Part shown: piece by piece, positions 53,619 through 64,000 of the stretch
Numbering within the stretch: the first letter of the stretch is position 1
Layout of the letters: each line of letters begins with the position of its first letter
Source: Lentinus brumalis
Lineage: Eukaryota > Basidiomycota > Agaricomycetes > Polyporales > Polyporaceae
DNA: 64,000 nucleotides
Assembly: GCA_001792895.1 (NCBI GenBank)
Contig: MARA01000003.1
Location: 930,001-994,000, forward strand
Direction of reading: 5' to 3'
Translations under genes and position numbers: made by a program
Notes under the pieces: generated by a model
Seen by the model: the letters and a program-made list of their open reading frames with translations, nothing else
Databases searched by the model: none
What the model was told of the DNA's origin: nothing

Positions 53619-55156
53619 TTAGTGTTGAGCTCGCTGGGAAGAGTCACTTCGCGGCTTACGGGGAGGACGAAGTGGTGGCGCTGCAAAGATCTCGTCCACA
53701 GGAGAAATCTCGTCGATAGGTATGTTGGCAGGGACAGTGTCTGCAAAAGGGTTCGGAGGACGCATTGGGGCAAGGGCGATGGGACCCGATATGATTGCGG
53801 TTGTCGGAGCTTCACGCATTAACCCGGACGATCCCTCTGGGTCCGTCGGAGGCGGCTGACTGCGTAATAGCAACCACACGATCACCGCAAGTAGCGAGAG
53901 AACGACCAGAGATGCGACGATTGCCACAACGATGATGACTGTCTTCGACACTCCCCCTGAAGGAGCAGCCCCATTGTTCGATGATCCAGAGGTCCCGCTT
54001 CCGTTGGCGGCGGAGGATGTGTTCGACCCAGACCCCGAGGTCGGCTGCGACGCAGCGCCAGAACTACCATTACCGTCATTGCTATCAGTGGCAGAGGTGG
54101 GTGGGGACCCCGATGTACCAGAAGAACCAAGGGTCCCCGTAGCTCCCGCGCCCTGTGTCTGAGTAGCTTGGGAGGTGTTAGGGGGTTGCGTTGCAATAGC
54201 GGTCCCTGTCACAGATGCTCCCGTGCCCGAGGTAGCCGTGCCAGCCCCAGTGGTCTGGGAACCTGCGGATGGGCTGTCTGACGACGGGGACGCCGTGGTT
54301 GTGCTCGCGACGGTACCACCGACAGTGTCAGTCTGACCGGCACTAGTCGAGACAGGGCTAGCCGACTGTTTCGGACCATGCCCAGCAGTCACTGTGATCG
54401 TCGGAATGCCGGTGAAGGTGGCGGATGTGGTAGTAGAACTTATTGAGCCAGGGTCGTCTGCTCGGCGCAGGTCAGCTAGAGCACGCGTCAGTGATGGGGA
54501 AGACGCACCCGCTCCGACAGTCATGACGAGCGAGTCAAACGTTATTTGACTCGTATGATTGAAGCGGTCATCCGCCAAGTTGAAAACGGTGAGGAAGTGG
54601 GACGCTGTAGGGTCCAAATTTGTGAAGGAGAACAATGTTTCCTACAAGTGCAAAAACATTGACTGAGCCTCGGGTGGAGGACTGTACGAGCACGGTTTGT
54701 CACTCACCGGAGGCTGAGTCCCATTCTCCGTATCGTCGTGCGCGTCAACTGCGATGGTGTTTGGGCCCTGTGCCGTAACCGAGTTGCAGTCTATACAAGC
54801 AAAGTACAACGATCCACCGGCGACCTTGAAGCCTTGGTAGAACACCGCGGTGGTGTTCTCTGAGTGCCAGAGAAGCGCCCGAGTCAATGTAGCGCGGCCG
54901 ATCGAGGGCAGACAGGACAGGACTCACGCGGTAAGGTGACCCGCAACTCCTCATTCTGACCATTCGTGAATGCGAACTGCTGCCCCGTCCCTCCAAACGT
55001 GGCCACACGCCAACCGGGGGTGAAAGAGACCAAAGGACTGTCGAGACGGATCGTAGCATTGAGAGGCGCGCCAGCGGCATGCGGAACTTGAAGCAGTAGC
55101 GTGAAAGCAAAGCAGATTAAGAGATGAACATATACAGAGAAAGAGTGGAAGGTCAT
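53619..55156 (-). CDS. Single-pass Ser/Thr-rich cell-surface membrane protein
   Basis: The start at 55,156 (MTFHSFSVYVHLLICFAFTL LLQVPHAAG) is a clear signal peptide. A beta-rich ectodomain follows: IRLDSPLVSFTPGWRVATFG, ENTTAVFYQGFKVAGGSLYF and VFNLADDRFNHTSQITFDSL. Next is a long Ser/Thr/Gly-rich stalk (about 53,960-54,430), then one transmembrane helix (KTVIIVVAIVASLVVLSLLA VIVWLLL at about 53,865-53,945) and a short Pro-rich cytoplasmic tail ending SDSSQRAQH. This architecture is shared by many basidiomycete surface proteins and is like a Mid2/Wsc-type sensor, but there is no WSC domain. Two to three short introns lie in the ectodomain. The function is unknown. Confidence 0.75.
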
Positions 55157-55690
55157 CGAGAGAAGCCGGAGGGAATGCCCAGCATCCCGCTAGGCCAGCG
55201 GCAAGGAAGCGAAAGCAGAGGAAGAACTCGGGGTAGCGAGCGTCCGAGAAGGACGAGCTCCAAGGCGGGGGCGCTGCGCGCGAGGCCTTTGACTCTGAGG
55301 AGCTATGCGCGTCGTCTTGACTCTTCATCAAGTCTGTCAACATGCTGGCATGATGCTGGGTATCGCCACATCGGACATGTTGCGTCTGTGACGGTCCTCC
55401 GTGCATCGCGATTCGCGTGAGAGCCAATGAGACACACGCTGCGGTGATGAACAACCCGACCCACCTCCGTTGACGGTGTGGCTTTAGTTGCGGCCGGAAC
55501 GGCTACAAACAGAGCTACAAACAGTCACTCAAGGTTCGAAGCGAAGATGGATCACAAATGTAAGCCTATGGCGAGGCATAGAGTGTTGCGTACTGCACAG
55601 GTGAGTGGACTATGACACAACAAGACAACATACTGTTATACACGGACTAGAACTCGAAGCGTAATGCTATAACCCATGTCGAAAGGCACA
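55157..55690. other. Tandem intergenic region
   Basis: These 534 bp hold the membrane-protein promoter and the 3' flank of the esterase-family gene. A short near-repeat, gctacaaacaga/gctacaaacagt, lies at about 55,500-55,525. No gene is seen. Confidence 0.5.
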
Positions 55691-57663
55691 TCACAAGCCG
55701 AAGGGGAACGTCTGGCCTTGTTCCGCCTTTGGGCCCTTCCAGGTATCTTCTTGCTCGAGGGGCTGTATACCTCTTGTTTTCCGAACGTGCGCAACGGCGT
55801 CATACTGCTGGGCGGCGCTGCACTTCAAGTAGTGCGACGCGATCTCTGTGAGTCGTCTATAAATAACGCCAATGAACCGTTGGTAGCGGGGACGGTTCAA
55901 GAAGCTGTCCGGCGCAGCACCGTGCGTTAGTGATATTTCGGAGGGCAGCCGCAGGTGTGATGAAAGACTTACTCTGACAGGTCCTCGGAGACCGGCAGCT
56001 TCTTCGCCATTCCTTTCTCGTCGGTGGCAATACGGTGAGTGACGACATAGCAGTCGTCGTCAGCCCACTTATCGAAAACGGCCTCAATGGAACTATCGAT
56101 GGGAGGGTTCATCTTCTGCAAGTGAGGAGGTTCGTCCCAGTTGTGCGCAGCAGTTACTGAGAAGGCACCCTTCAATAAGGGACCGGGAGGAGGGAAGGAC
56201 GTTGCATGAGACCTACCGGTACCTCGGTTAGTGATAAATCCGATGTTGAAAACCTGGTCGTCGCCAAAGATCTCACGACAATGCTGACCGACATTGATTT
56301 CACCTGGTGTATGTGAACACAAGTCAGCACGAGGCTTCTCGCAGATGGTATGTCAACTTACGTCGTCTTTTGCCCATATCGGTTGCTCTCGCGTCCCCGA
56401 CATGAGAATTATGAGCCCACACGACAATCTTCGCCGTGCAGGAACCCTTCTCGGCGCCCAAAAACTGAGCAATACGAGCAAGGGTCCTCGCGAAATGATC
56501 ATCACTACATATGTATGCTGCTTCAGAGACATACAAGGGCACCCAGTGAACGATGACTGACCGCAAGTTCCAGCTCAGAACGTCTTCCGTCATCATGGTG
56601 CAGTAGTACTCTTCTGCGTCCTTCACGACTAAAGCGTTCATCTCTGCGACGAACTGTTCTTCGCGGGGACGTCCGTCATTAGTTTCGGACATCTCTTGCT
56701 CAATGATCCTGTGGTGGTCACGAAGGAGCGCCTTGAGGTTTTAGATGACTTCGCTATGGCAGTCCTGAGGATGAGTGAGTATGCATCAAAGCCATGAACG
56801 TAGGCGGACATTTACCTTCTTCAAACCAAACTGTGTCTCGTAAGCATACCTCATTGTGTCCTCCCCGAAACGTTCGAAGCAGTTGTATCTTCCATCACCA
56901 CCTGAGCTCAATGTGCATGCAGGTCCCTGGATAGAACATCACGTACTTCTTCCGAGCCGTCTTGGCACCTTCCGGGTCGACCTTTTCCAAATAGTCGATC
57001 ACTTGTTGTGCGGACCGGTGCAACGAGTACAAGTCCATCCCGTAAAACGAGACGGTCTGAGAGCTATCTCCCGTGGTCTCGCTGACCTTCTGATTGTGTT
57101 GCTTGAGCCATTCGATGAATGGGGGCATCACCTCATTCTTCCACATCCACTTCGGGAACCTAGCGAAGGGGGCCACTTAGACCCGGTACAGCATAGACCC
57201 GAAGGCTTCAAGGCGCACCTTTCGAACTCAGCGAGAGAATCACGAGCATTCTTGATCTTGCCTGACCGAAGTTGGCCGCCATGGATGTATCTTCAGACAT
57301 GGACCAACCGGATGAGCATGGGCACACGAAACAAGCCACTCTTCACGTCACCTGTTAATCCTGAACGCGTCCGGCCAGTCTGCTTCTATCGCTACGGCGG
57401 TGAAGCCCTTTTCTTCAATCAGACGTTTGGTGATGTTGGCGCGGTGAGCGTAGAACTCGTATGTTCCATGAGAGCCGTCCCCGATCAAGACGACCTGGGC
57501 CTCGCCTGCCGCGGCGGGTGATGAGCGGAACGGTGTTTCGCGGGAAGAGGCGAGCAGACTTGCCGACAGCCTTGATGAGAGGGTCATATGAGGATGAGGC
57601 AAAAGAGAGCCGATGGGAGTGCGCTCTGAGGACTTCTCTCTCTCTCATTGATCCGGCCACCAT
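55691..57663 (-). CDS. Erythromycin-esterase family protein
   Basis: The family name comes from bacterial EreA/B; the fungal members are of unknown function and there is no reason to infer antibiotic resistance. The start at 57,663 ([20 protein letters not shown]) leads to [13 protein letters not shown] 58-nt GC-AG intron (57,506-57,563) then joins to [20 protein letters not shown], the family signature with its active-site Gly/His region. Further conserved pieces are [40 protein letters not shown], a [18 protein letters not shown] segment (the HAxNxH-like motif), and [20 protein letters not shown]. The C-terminus reads [20 protein letters not shown] and [20 protein letters not shown]. The product is about 480 residues in roughly nine exons. 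Divergent from Ies1 copy B. Confidence 0.85.
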
Positions 57664-58083
57664 GTCGCCAATAGCAGGCAGGCGGACTTTGTTCACGATC
57701 GATGCTAGCGACAGCGGCGGAATGTTGGCAGGATGTGCCAGACGCGTAGAGTGTGTCTGGCGACTGAGGCGCACCGAGGTGGAGACATTGTGGGCTATGA
57801 CGTTTGCGCGGGCGTAAGAGAATGCGTGGTGCACGTCGCCGGCTCTCGCGGGGTTGTGGGCGAGGACGTCGGGGATGATGGCGACGATGGCGGGTCGCTG
57901 TTGCGGGCGGGGAGGGACTGATTGTGGGCGTGAAGAGACGAGAACAGCGTCCTCGGTCAATCGAATTCATTATCTCGGGGGACTTATTAGGTAATCGGCG
58001 GGCGTAAGAGATCGCCCGTAGCGTGCAGGCTACGAGATCGGATCGGGCTTCCCTGCCGTAAATGTGGCGGAAACAACGTTTGG
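57664..58083. promoter_or_regulatory. Divergent promoter region of esterase-family and Ies1 B genes
   Basis: These 420 bp hold both promoters. No specific motif is called; a minus-strand frame extends into it but begins with a non-ATG codon. Confidence 0.45.
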
Positions 58084-60325
58084 ATGCAAAGTCCCCAGAG
58101 GCCATCACCTCCCCCGCCTCCCTGTCCTCGACCACCACCTCTCCACACCGCGCATCCCATGCCGCCGTCAGCGTCAGTCGCGTCCTCCACGTTCCGCACG
58201 TTGTGCTCACCGTTCTGCTACAGCTCGTCATCGCAGCACAAGAAGAACCTCGCCGTCAAACGCCAGGACGGCGAACCCCTCACACGCGTCGACCTCCAGT
58301 ATGACCTCCTATATTCCATCTTCACAGACAGGAACGCCGTCTTCACCGATCCGTACACCACTATACGCGGGGATCCTGCCGGTACCAAGGTTACTTTCCG
58401 CGACCTCTATGTGAACGCGTTGATACACTCCCCGCGGTGCTCCAAGGCGTCTCGAGACAAAATAAGGGAAGCTCCCGACTTCGGTAACGAGTTTGCCATG
58501 ATCTCCCTTCTCTCGAACGTCGGCAGGATTAATACGACGATGGCCTGTGAGTCACACTTCGTCTGTCCCATGTCGCGAGAGCGCATACATGCAGTCGTTC
58601 GGTGCTGTGTGCCTCTGTATGCCGTCTGGTACCGGCTCTCCGCCGCGAACACACCGTTAAACGGAACTAACCGTGCACTTTCTCTGCTAGTCTTTCCGGA
58701 GATGAAGACCGCTCTTAGGACGTACCATCCTGTTCCAGCTCTGCAACGCACGAATGGGAATCTGCAGGACGCTCCGAGGATAAAGAATATTCTCAAGACA
58801 TGTTTCCTACCGGACGAGGCGCAGGGAATGGTGACCACCCCAAACGACGTTCTCGCACGGTCTGTAAGTATGACCTCTTTGTCTTGTCTTGTGACCTAGC
58901 CGATGCTCATGTCCGTTTATCGAGCGCTCTGGCAAGGTCCCTCCTACCAGCATAGTCAACCTCATTTTCGTCCTTGCTAGCCACTCCACGGTAAGAGCAT
59001 CATTGTCAGACCATCGCACAACGCATGTGACTGACCGCCTCCCCGTCTGGGGACACTCATAGGAGATTGCACGAGCTCACTTCGCGCCCCGTGCACCGGT
59101 TGACTTCTTGGACCTCTTCACTCCTGTGAACATATCTTCTCAATCGCGCGCCCGTGCGTTTCTCTGGCTCTGCTATCATTTCCACGAGGTGTCCACGCCC
59201 AATCCCTTCTCCGACGCGAGTTCCGAGAGCAACACGAACCGGGCACCGCCGTTTGTCCACCTCTCTAGGGAAGGGGCCGCAGCGGAGAACGTAGACACAG
59301 CAGAAGAACATCAACGTGGACTGGACATGACCGACCTTCGGAGGCGGTTCCTCGAGACGAAGGCCCGAGAAGAACTCGCGAAGGAGTCAGAAGGCGAACT
59401 TACAAGACCCCAGGCTAGTGCCTCGAAGGGGCGCGGCCGAGGGAAGGGCAAAGATCCTGCCGATATAGGCTCCGGGTTCAGAACGAGGGAGGTCTCTCCT
59501 GCGGAAAGTAACTATTCCATGCCATATGTCCACAAGGAAGAAGACATGTTGGAGGGTATGTCTGCCGTTACCGGTACATGCCTTCCGCTGAACGTTCGCA
59601 CAGGACCTGGACGGCCGCCAGTGCGACGCCTTCCATCCCCCCGACCTCAGCATTGGGTCGATCGTCGCCAGCCTACTCCGCCGTATGGGCGACATTCGCT
59701 ACATGGCTACCCCCAGAAGCAACAACCTTCCCGCGGACCACTATCGACCCCTATCCTCGTCCAACGCTGAGCTCCAATGTTGACTCCTTGCAGCATAGCA
59801 ATGGGAAACCACTACGGACCCAGTCGCGGAAGCCTCGGGGACATGCTTCGCAGACCCCTCTTTTCGTTCACGAGCCCTACCAGCACCCTTCCGGACGCCC
59901 ACCATATCCCCGGCCGGTATATGCCGCACCAACGTACGCACCGTCGTCTCCCGAGACGCCGAAGCGCACGATGCTAGAGCGTGAGTGTTCCCTACTGAGC
60001 AGTTCCCATCTTCCTCGCATGGCATACTTATTGAGATGGTCTCCTCCACAGAGGCTTGGCATGTCTCGATGACAACTGACCCTTTAATCGATTCGGACGA
60101 CGAGATGTACGCTGACGAGAACACGCGACTTGACTATGGTCTGTTACCTTCTTCGGCTTCAATGCGGCTGCGGCTGCTCACACTGTGTTTCATTCCCCTC
60201 TCACAGTGCTCCGTTTACGTATCATCAGCCGTCTGCGTGGCAAAGAGCCCACGCCACCCCGAGAACTCGGTCCAGCATACAACTTGAACCCTGTCAACCC
60301 AATGATCGCGCTCGGGGCGCGATGA
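58084..60325 (+). CDS. IES1: INO80 complex subunit Ies1-like protein, copy B
   Basis: This is a paralogue of the gene at 38,506-40,491. The ATG at 58,084 gives MQSPQRPSPPPPPCPRP; an alternative start lies at 58,159, and an extra N-terminal intron ending near 58,232 is possible. Core blocks are PLTRVDLQYDLLYSIFTDRN, FRDLYVNALIHSPRCSKASR, SLLSNVGRINTTMAFFPEMK (intron phase as in copy A), and RTYHPVPALQRTNGNLQDAP. They continue with HSTEIARAHFAPRAPVDFLD LFTPV and SSQSRARAFLWLCYHFHEV. The middle has a basic GRGRGKGK and RG stretch. The C-terminal exons read EAWHVSMTTDPLIDSDDEMY, NTRLDY, LRLRIISRLRGKEPTPPREL and NPMIALGAR. Copy A and copy B differ most in the proline run of A and the RG-rich middle of B, so they are old duplicates. 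Confidence 0.82.
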
Positions 60326-61731
60326 GTCGCATTGTCCGCATATGTGCACGTCCGAGACTCGGTACGCACTACTCCTATCGCGTGATGGTTCCCCGCGATG
60401 TCCTCTAGGTCTCCATCGTCACTCTACATCATTACATTCATCCTACACTCACGCACCATCCAACCTCCTGGACCATCCTCACTACATGTTGCATTCAAAT
60501 CGGAATCCATGGTCTGTATATCCCCTTGCCATCTGGTGCCCCTCGCCTGTTATACCCTTATTTATCTTCTCTGTTCATGTATCACCTTCGCATCCCTCAT
60601 GTCCATGTCCATGCCCATCCCACAGTGTACTCCTGGATTTGCATCTGTCATCTGGCCCACGGCCTATGACTTCGTTCATGCATGTATGTATTTGACAATC
60701 CCAGCCACATCTTCTTCTATTATAATTCATCACAGACGGAAATGGAAAGAGGCCTTTCCTGTTCAAGTAGACTCACATTTCGGTGGTTAGTTGGCACCCA
60801 ATCCTCTTGGCACTTCCACATCGACGGCAAGCCTTTCAAGCCTCCAGGAGACGACACAAAAAACTACACAACACTGAGGTTACGCCAAAAGGAAGGTAGC
60901 GCCTGCCTCCCGCCCTCTGACGCCAGTCGCGTCTTTCGTTCGGACTTAGGATGGCTCACGGGCGTGCCATGAGCTGACGTTCGAGAAAGGAGTGCGAAGA
61001 TGAGGGGCAGACGAGGACTGAACGACTCTTCACATGGCGAAGTCCAGTCCGAAGCGCTGCCCTTGTCAATGTTTCGTATCTTGGCTGGGAGTTGGCTGGG
61101 AGTGGGAGACGAAGAATGCATGTGGCTGAGGCTCTAAGTGGCTGCTTCCGACACCATGTAAGTAGTCGGCTCAGAGCGGACCACGAAAACTACTAGTAGG
61201 ATCATATTTGTGTTATTCCGCCGATGTGTGCGGTGTGACGCCAATAGTACAGCGGTAGAGATGATGGAATTCAGGAATGAATTATGATAAGTACAAGGAA
61301 GGAGACAGTGACGGCCGAGATCCAAGGCGAGCTGGAGAAGCCAAAAGGCGTGAAGAAAACAACATAACTATATACGAGGAAGACCTGGAAAACGGAGGCA
61401 AACATCTATCCCGTGAGCATAATTTTACACAATGCGTTGCGCCGAAACAAGTCAAACTGCTGCCCAAAAGACAACCCACCGCCCCCTGCGCGCGTAAGAC
61501 AAAAGTGGTATGTATGAATGCATGTGTTCTGTCCAGCCGAATGTATATACGGTGTCTGCCTGTGGGGTAAGTGAGAAGAGTACACGCCGGATGAACGACC
61601 GCCCATTTCATGGTATTCCTTCCTGACGTGCTGGCGTTGCTGCGGCTAGAGATCCTCCATGACCCGCCTATCCGTCTCTCCATCCGTCTTTCCGTCCGTC
61701 CTAGCGCAACTGATGATGTGCCAACCAGCAC
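60326..61731. other. Long convergent intergenic region
   Basis: These 1.4 kb lie between convergent genes. They are AT-richer around 60,680-60,760 and 61,200-61,420 and carry a short near-tandem ttggctgggag pair at about 61,081-61,102. No coding or RNA gene is supported. Confidence 0.5.
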
Positions 61732-63985
61732 CTACTCTGCGAGCCACTTCTCGCATTTCTTCACGTATTTGTCCAAGAGAAGGGCCATGTCACGGATGAC
61801 GAACGTGAGCACGACCTTGGCGAAGAACTCGGAGGCGTGTCTGAGCTTGTGCTCGAGGGCGGCCCGGATATCGACCGGGAACGCCGCGTAGAGGGGTGCG
61901 ACGGCGCCTGCAGACGAGGCCTTCGTGTGCTCGTCGAGAATCTGGGCTGCTTGAAAGAGCTTCGCGAGCCCTTGTACGTACAGCGCCGGAGAGTCGAGAC
62001 TGGATCATATCGTTAGTCTGCATCACATACAGCACACGGCGAAAAGAACGCACTTCTTCCCGTTCGTGATTTTGTCGAACTGTCGAGTGAGACGTCCTCC
62101 CCAGGAAGTGACCTACGAGATACGACGCGTCGGATCACATGCTTTCAGCTCGAAGATGATAGAGACTCACGCCACTGCTCTTCTTGGTGATGAACCCCTC
62201 CCCGACTCCCAGCTTCTTCCCGAACTGACCAACGACACCATCGCACACAGCCGAGAAGTCTTCCAACTTGGCCGCCCATGCCTCTCCTTCCTTCCTTCCG
62301 ATAGCCCCGATGCCCAGCGCCATCCCACTGCTCACGTTGCCTGCACCAAAGTACTCCGCGCTCCAGTGCTGCAGCTCCTCGAGTGCGGAACAGAGGACTT
62401 CGACGACGCGGATCTTCTCGGGTACGTTCGTGAGCTTCGCGCCTCCTTGCGACCACACCTCTTGTGGGACGTGCAGTCGTCGTGTGATGTAGCCGCCAGT
62501 TTTGGATGTCATGGTTTGTCGGAGAAGGAACATCATGTGGTAGGGTTTCCGTTGCGCTTCTGGCGGTGCAGATGAAGGCATAGGAGAGAGGGGTGCAGCG
62601 GGTATATTTGCATAGGGTATTGGGGGTGGCGGAACGAGCGGCGGAGAGGTGAGCGAGAGGGCTGACAGCGTCAATGGTGGTGATAGGATCGCCGTGTTGA
62701 CAGTGATTTGAGGTGGGGCGGAAGGGTTGAGACGGGAGGGTATCGAGACCTTCCTAGGTGCTGACGAGCCGCCTTGCGATACAGGGTAAGGAGATGGGTA
62801 TGAATGGGCAGTTACGATGGAAGGACGCCTACCCGGCTGTGACGAGGCACGGCTGCGTCCGATCCCAAGGCTTGATATGGTGCTCGCAGGTAGAGCCGAC
62901 GCCATCCGCGAGCCCATGTTGGGTACAGAAGCTGCTGAGGCAGTTGAGTCCGTCGGGGAAGGGGCATCCGAGCCGGAGGTTGTAGATGATTTCCCTCTAC
63001 GCTGAGAGATGGTGCCCAAAGCGGGCGAGGTGTTGATGAGCGTCGGCGTCGGCTTGCTAGTCGGAGTTACCTCCGAGCGGACCGATAGCGTTGATCCTCC
63101 CCTTGGTCGTGGCGTCATGAAACTTCCTGGACTGCTTGGACCGGGAGGTGAAGAAGGCTCCAGTGTACTCGAGTTCCTAGGTGTGGCAGCATCTATGGCG
63201 GACGGGGGCGGCAGTGGCGGCAAGGGAGGTGACGAACCATGTTGTTGCTGCGAGTGGACGTTCAAACGAGACCTTGAACGAGGTGGCTCTTCAGCATGAT
63301 GGGTCGATTCATGAGAGACGCCGCCGTTGAGCGACTCCTCGCGGAGAGCGGGTAAGCGAGCACCTGAACTAGTGCGCTTGTGGCTCACCGAGTTACCGCG
63401 CGAGCGGACGATGTCAACTGGTCGCAAGGTCTGTGTAGGGGTAATGAGCTCAGAGTATTCTGCGCGTGTGGGTGAGGGGGCCGGCGGAGGAAGGGAGGTC
63501 GGGGGAGGTGCTGGAGGGGGAAGTGTTGATGATGCGCGGGGCCTGGAACGGACAACTGATGCGCGTGAAGCTAACCCGGGGGTCGACCCTACTGGTGAAA
63601 CGGATATCGGCGCTGCAGAAGCGTATGGATGGACTGGTGGGGAGGCAGTCCCATGCGCGGAATGTAGCGGACGCCCAGACGCGAGAGGCGAAAGGTTGGT
63701 GTAACTGCTATTACGGCTCAGTGAAGACTCCTCGTCGGTAATGTTGTCCGCTCGCGCTGTCTCAGAAGAGAATCGACTCTCTCGTTCACGCGATCTTGAA
63801 GGAGAGCGGTGCTGGCTGCTGACATCAGAAGCCTCTGAAGTGGGTGATATTGACGACGGGGAGGAAGGGCGGGTTGAGTCGCTTGACACAGACATGGATC
63901 CGGACGGTGGCGAATGTGGTGGGAGGGGAATGTCGTAGACAACGCTGAGGATGTTCATACGATCTGCGTACGTATCGTGCTGCAT
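61732..63985 (-). CDS. Disordered Pro/Ser-rich protein with conserved C-terminal domain (5' end uncertain)
   Basis: I do not recognise a named family. The most upstream ATG visible is at 63,985 (MQHDTYADRMNILSVVYDIP), but the gene may begin outside the window or after another intron. About 450 residues are Ser/Pro-rich with repeated SRS and PPP tracts. The C-terminal 200 or so residues look folded: PYHMMFLLRQTMTSKTGGYI TRRLHVPQEVW, ELQHWSAEYFGAGNVSSGMA, DFSAVCDGVVGQFGKKLGVG, then across short introns TSWGGRLTRQFDKITNGKN, YVQGLAKLFQAAQILDEHTK and LLDKYVKKCEKWLAE at the stop (61,732). The C-terminal part is helical and conserved-looking. An early exon segment has SLSRNSSYTNLSPLASG. A signalling or polarity scaffold is possible but unproven. 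Confidence 0.68.
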
Positions 63986-64000
63986 GCACGGACGGGTAGC

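Noticed and set aside
55691..57663. Antibiotic-resistance gene by name (erythromycin esterase)
   Set aside because: The fold family fits, but fungal members have many short introns and no shown macrolide activity, so neither resistance nor recent bacterial transfer is supported.

Overview
This is a gene-dense, intron-rich fungal nuclear segment, almost certainly from a filamentous basidiomycete (Agaricomycetes, perhaps a polypore-type fungus). The signs are 25 protein genes in 64 kb on both strands, GC-rich coding sequence, very short introns (mostly 50-70 nt, GT-AG, with one GC-AG), DASH/Dam1, Cmc1 and Ies1 family members, and several long disordered Ser/Pro-rich proteins of the kind common in Agaricomycetes. 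I see no operon, CRISPR array, rRNA, convincing tRNA, transposon or virus.

Layout: 0-4 kb carries the 3' part of a GPI-type cupredoxin, then CBF5 (dyskerin, minus) divergent from ribosomal protein L22 (plus). 4-8.5 kb has a decayed copy of a helicase tail, then DAM1 (minus) divergent from ORC3 (plus) across 137 bp that hold two ACGCGT boxes. 8.8-10.9 kb is an aromatic amino acid decarboxylase. 11.5-23 kb, all minus, holds a DHX57/Ucp12-like DEAH RNA helicase and the chromatin-remodelling ATPase INO80. 23.7-30.3 kb is a run of mitochondrial and peroxisomal housekeeping genes (fumarase, PEX11, a small CMC1, lipoyl synthase) followed by ribosomal protein S28. 30.9-37.3 kb has a GT8 glycosyltransferase, KAE1 (minus) divergent from LYS1 (plus), and a conserved protein of unknown function. 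38.5-49 kb has an INO80 subunit Ies1-like gene, TIM8, a lysophospholipid acyltransferase, an amino acid permease and an F-box-like protein. 49.6-64 kb has an alpha/beta hydrolase with long disordered insertions (two single-base frame slips in the sequence as given), a single-pass Ser/Thr-rich membrane protein, an erythromycin-esterase family protein, a second Ies1-like gene, and the 3' part of a disordered protein with a conserved C-terminal domain.

Functional themes: neighbouring divergent genes often share a process or compartment: CBF5/RPL22 (ribosome), DAM1/ORC3 (S phase and mitosis), CMC1/lipoyl synthase (mitochondrion), fumarase/PEX11 (organelles). INO80 and two Ies1-like paralogues lie within 43 kb of one another.

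The most interesting observations are the Ies1 pair near INO80, the MBF-type boxes between DAM1 and ORC3, a perfect inverted repeat of Gcn4-type sites upstream of LYS1, a degenerate duplicate of the helicase C-terminus 7.5 kb from its parent, a GC-AG intron in the erythromycin-esterase gene, and ribosomal protein genes whose first exon is only the start codon. Gene models were spliced by eye; exon ends are given only where I checked the frame.
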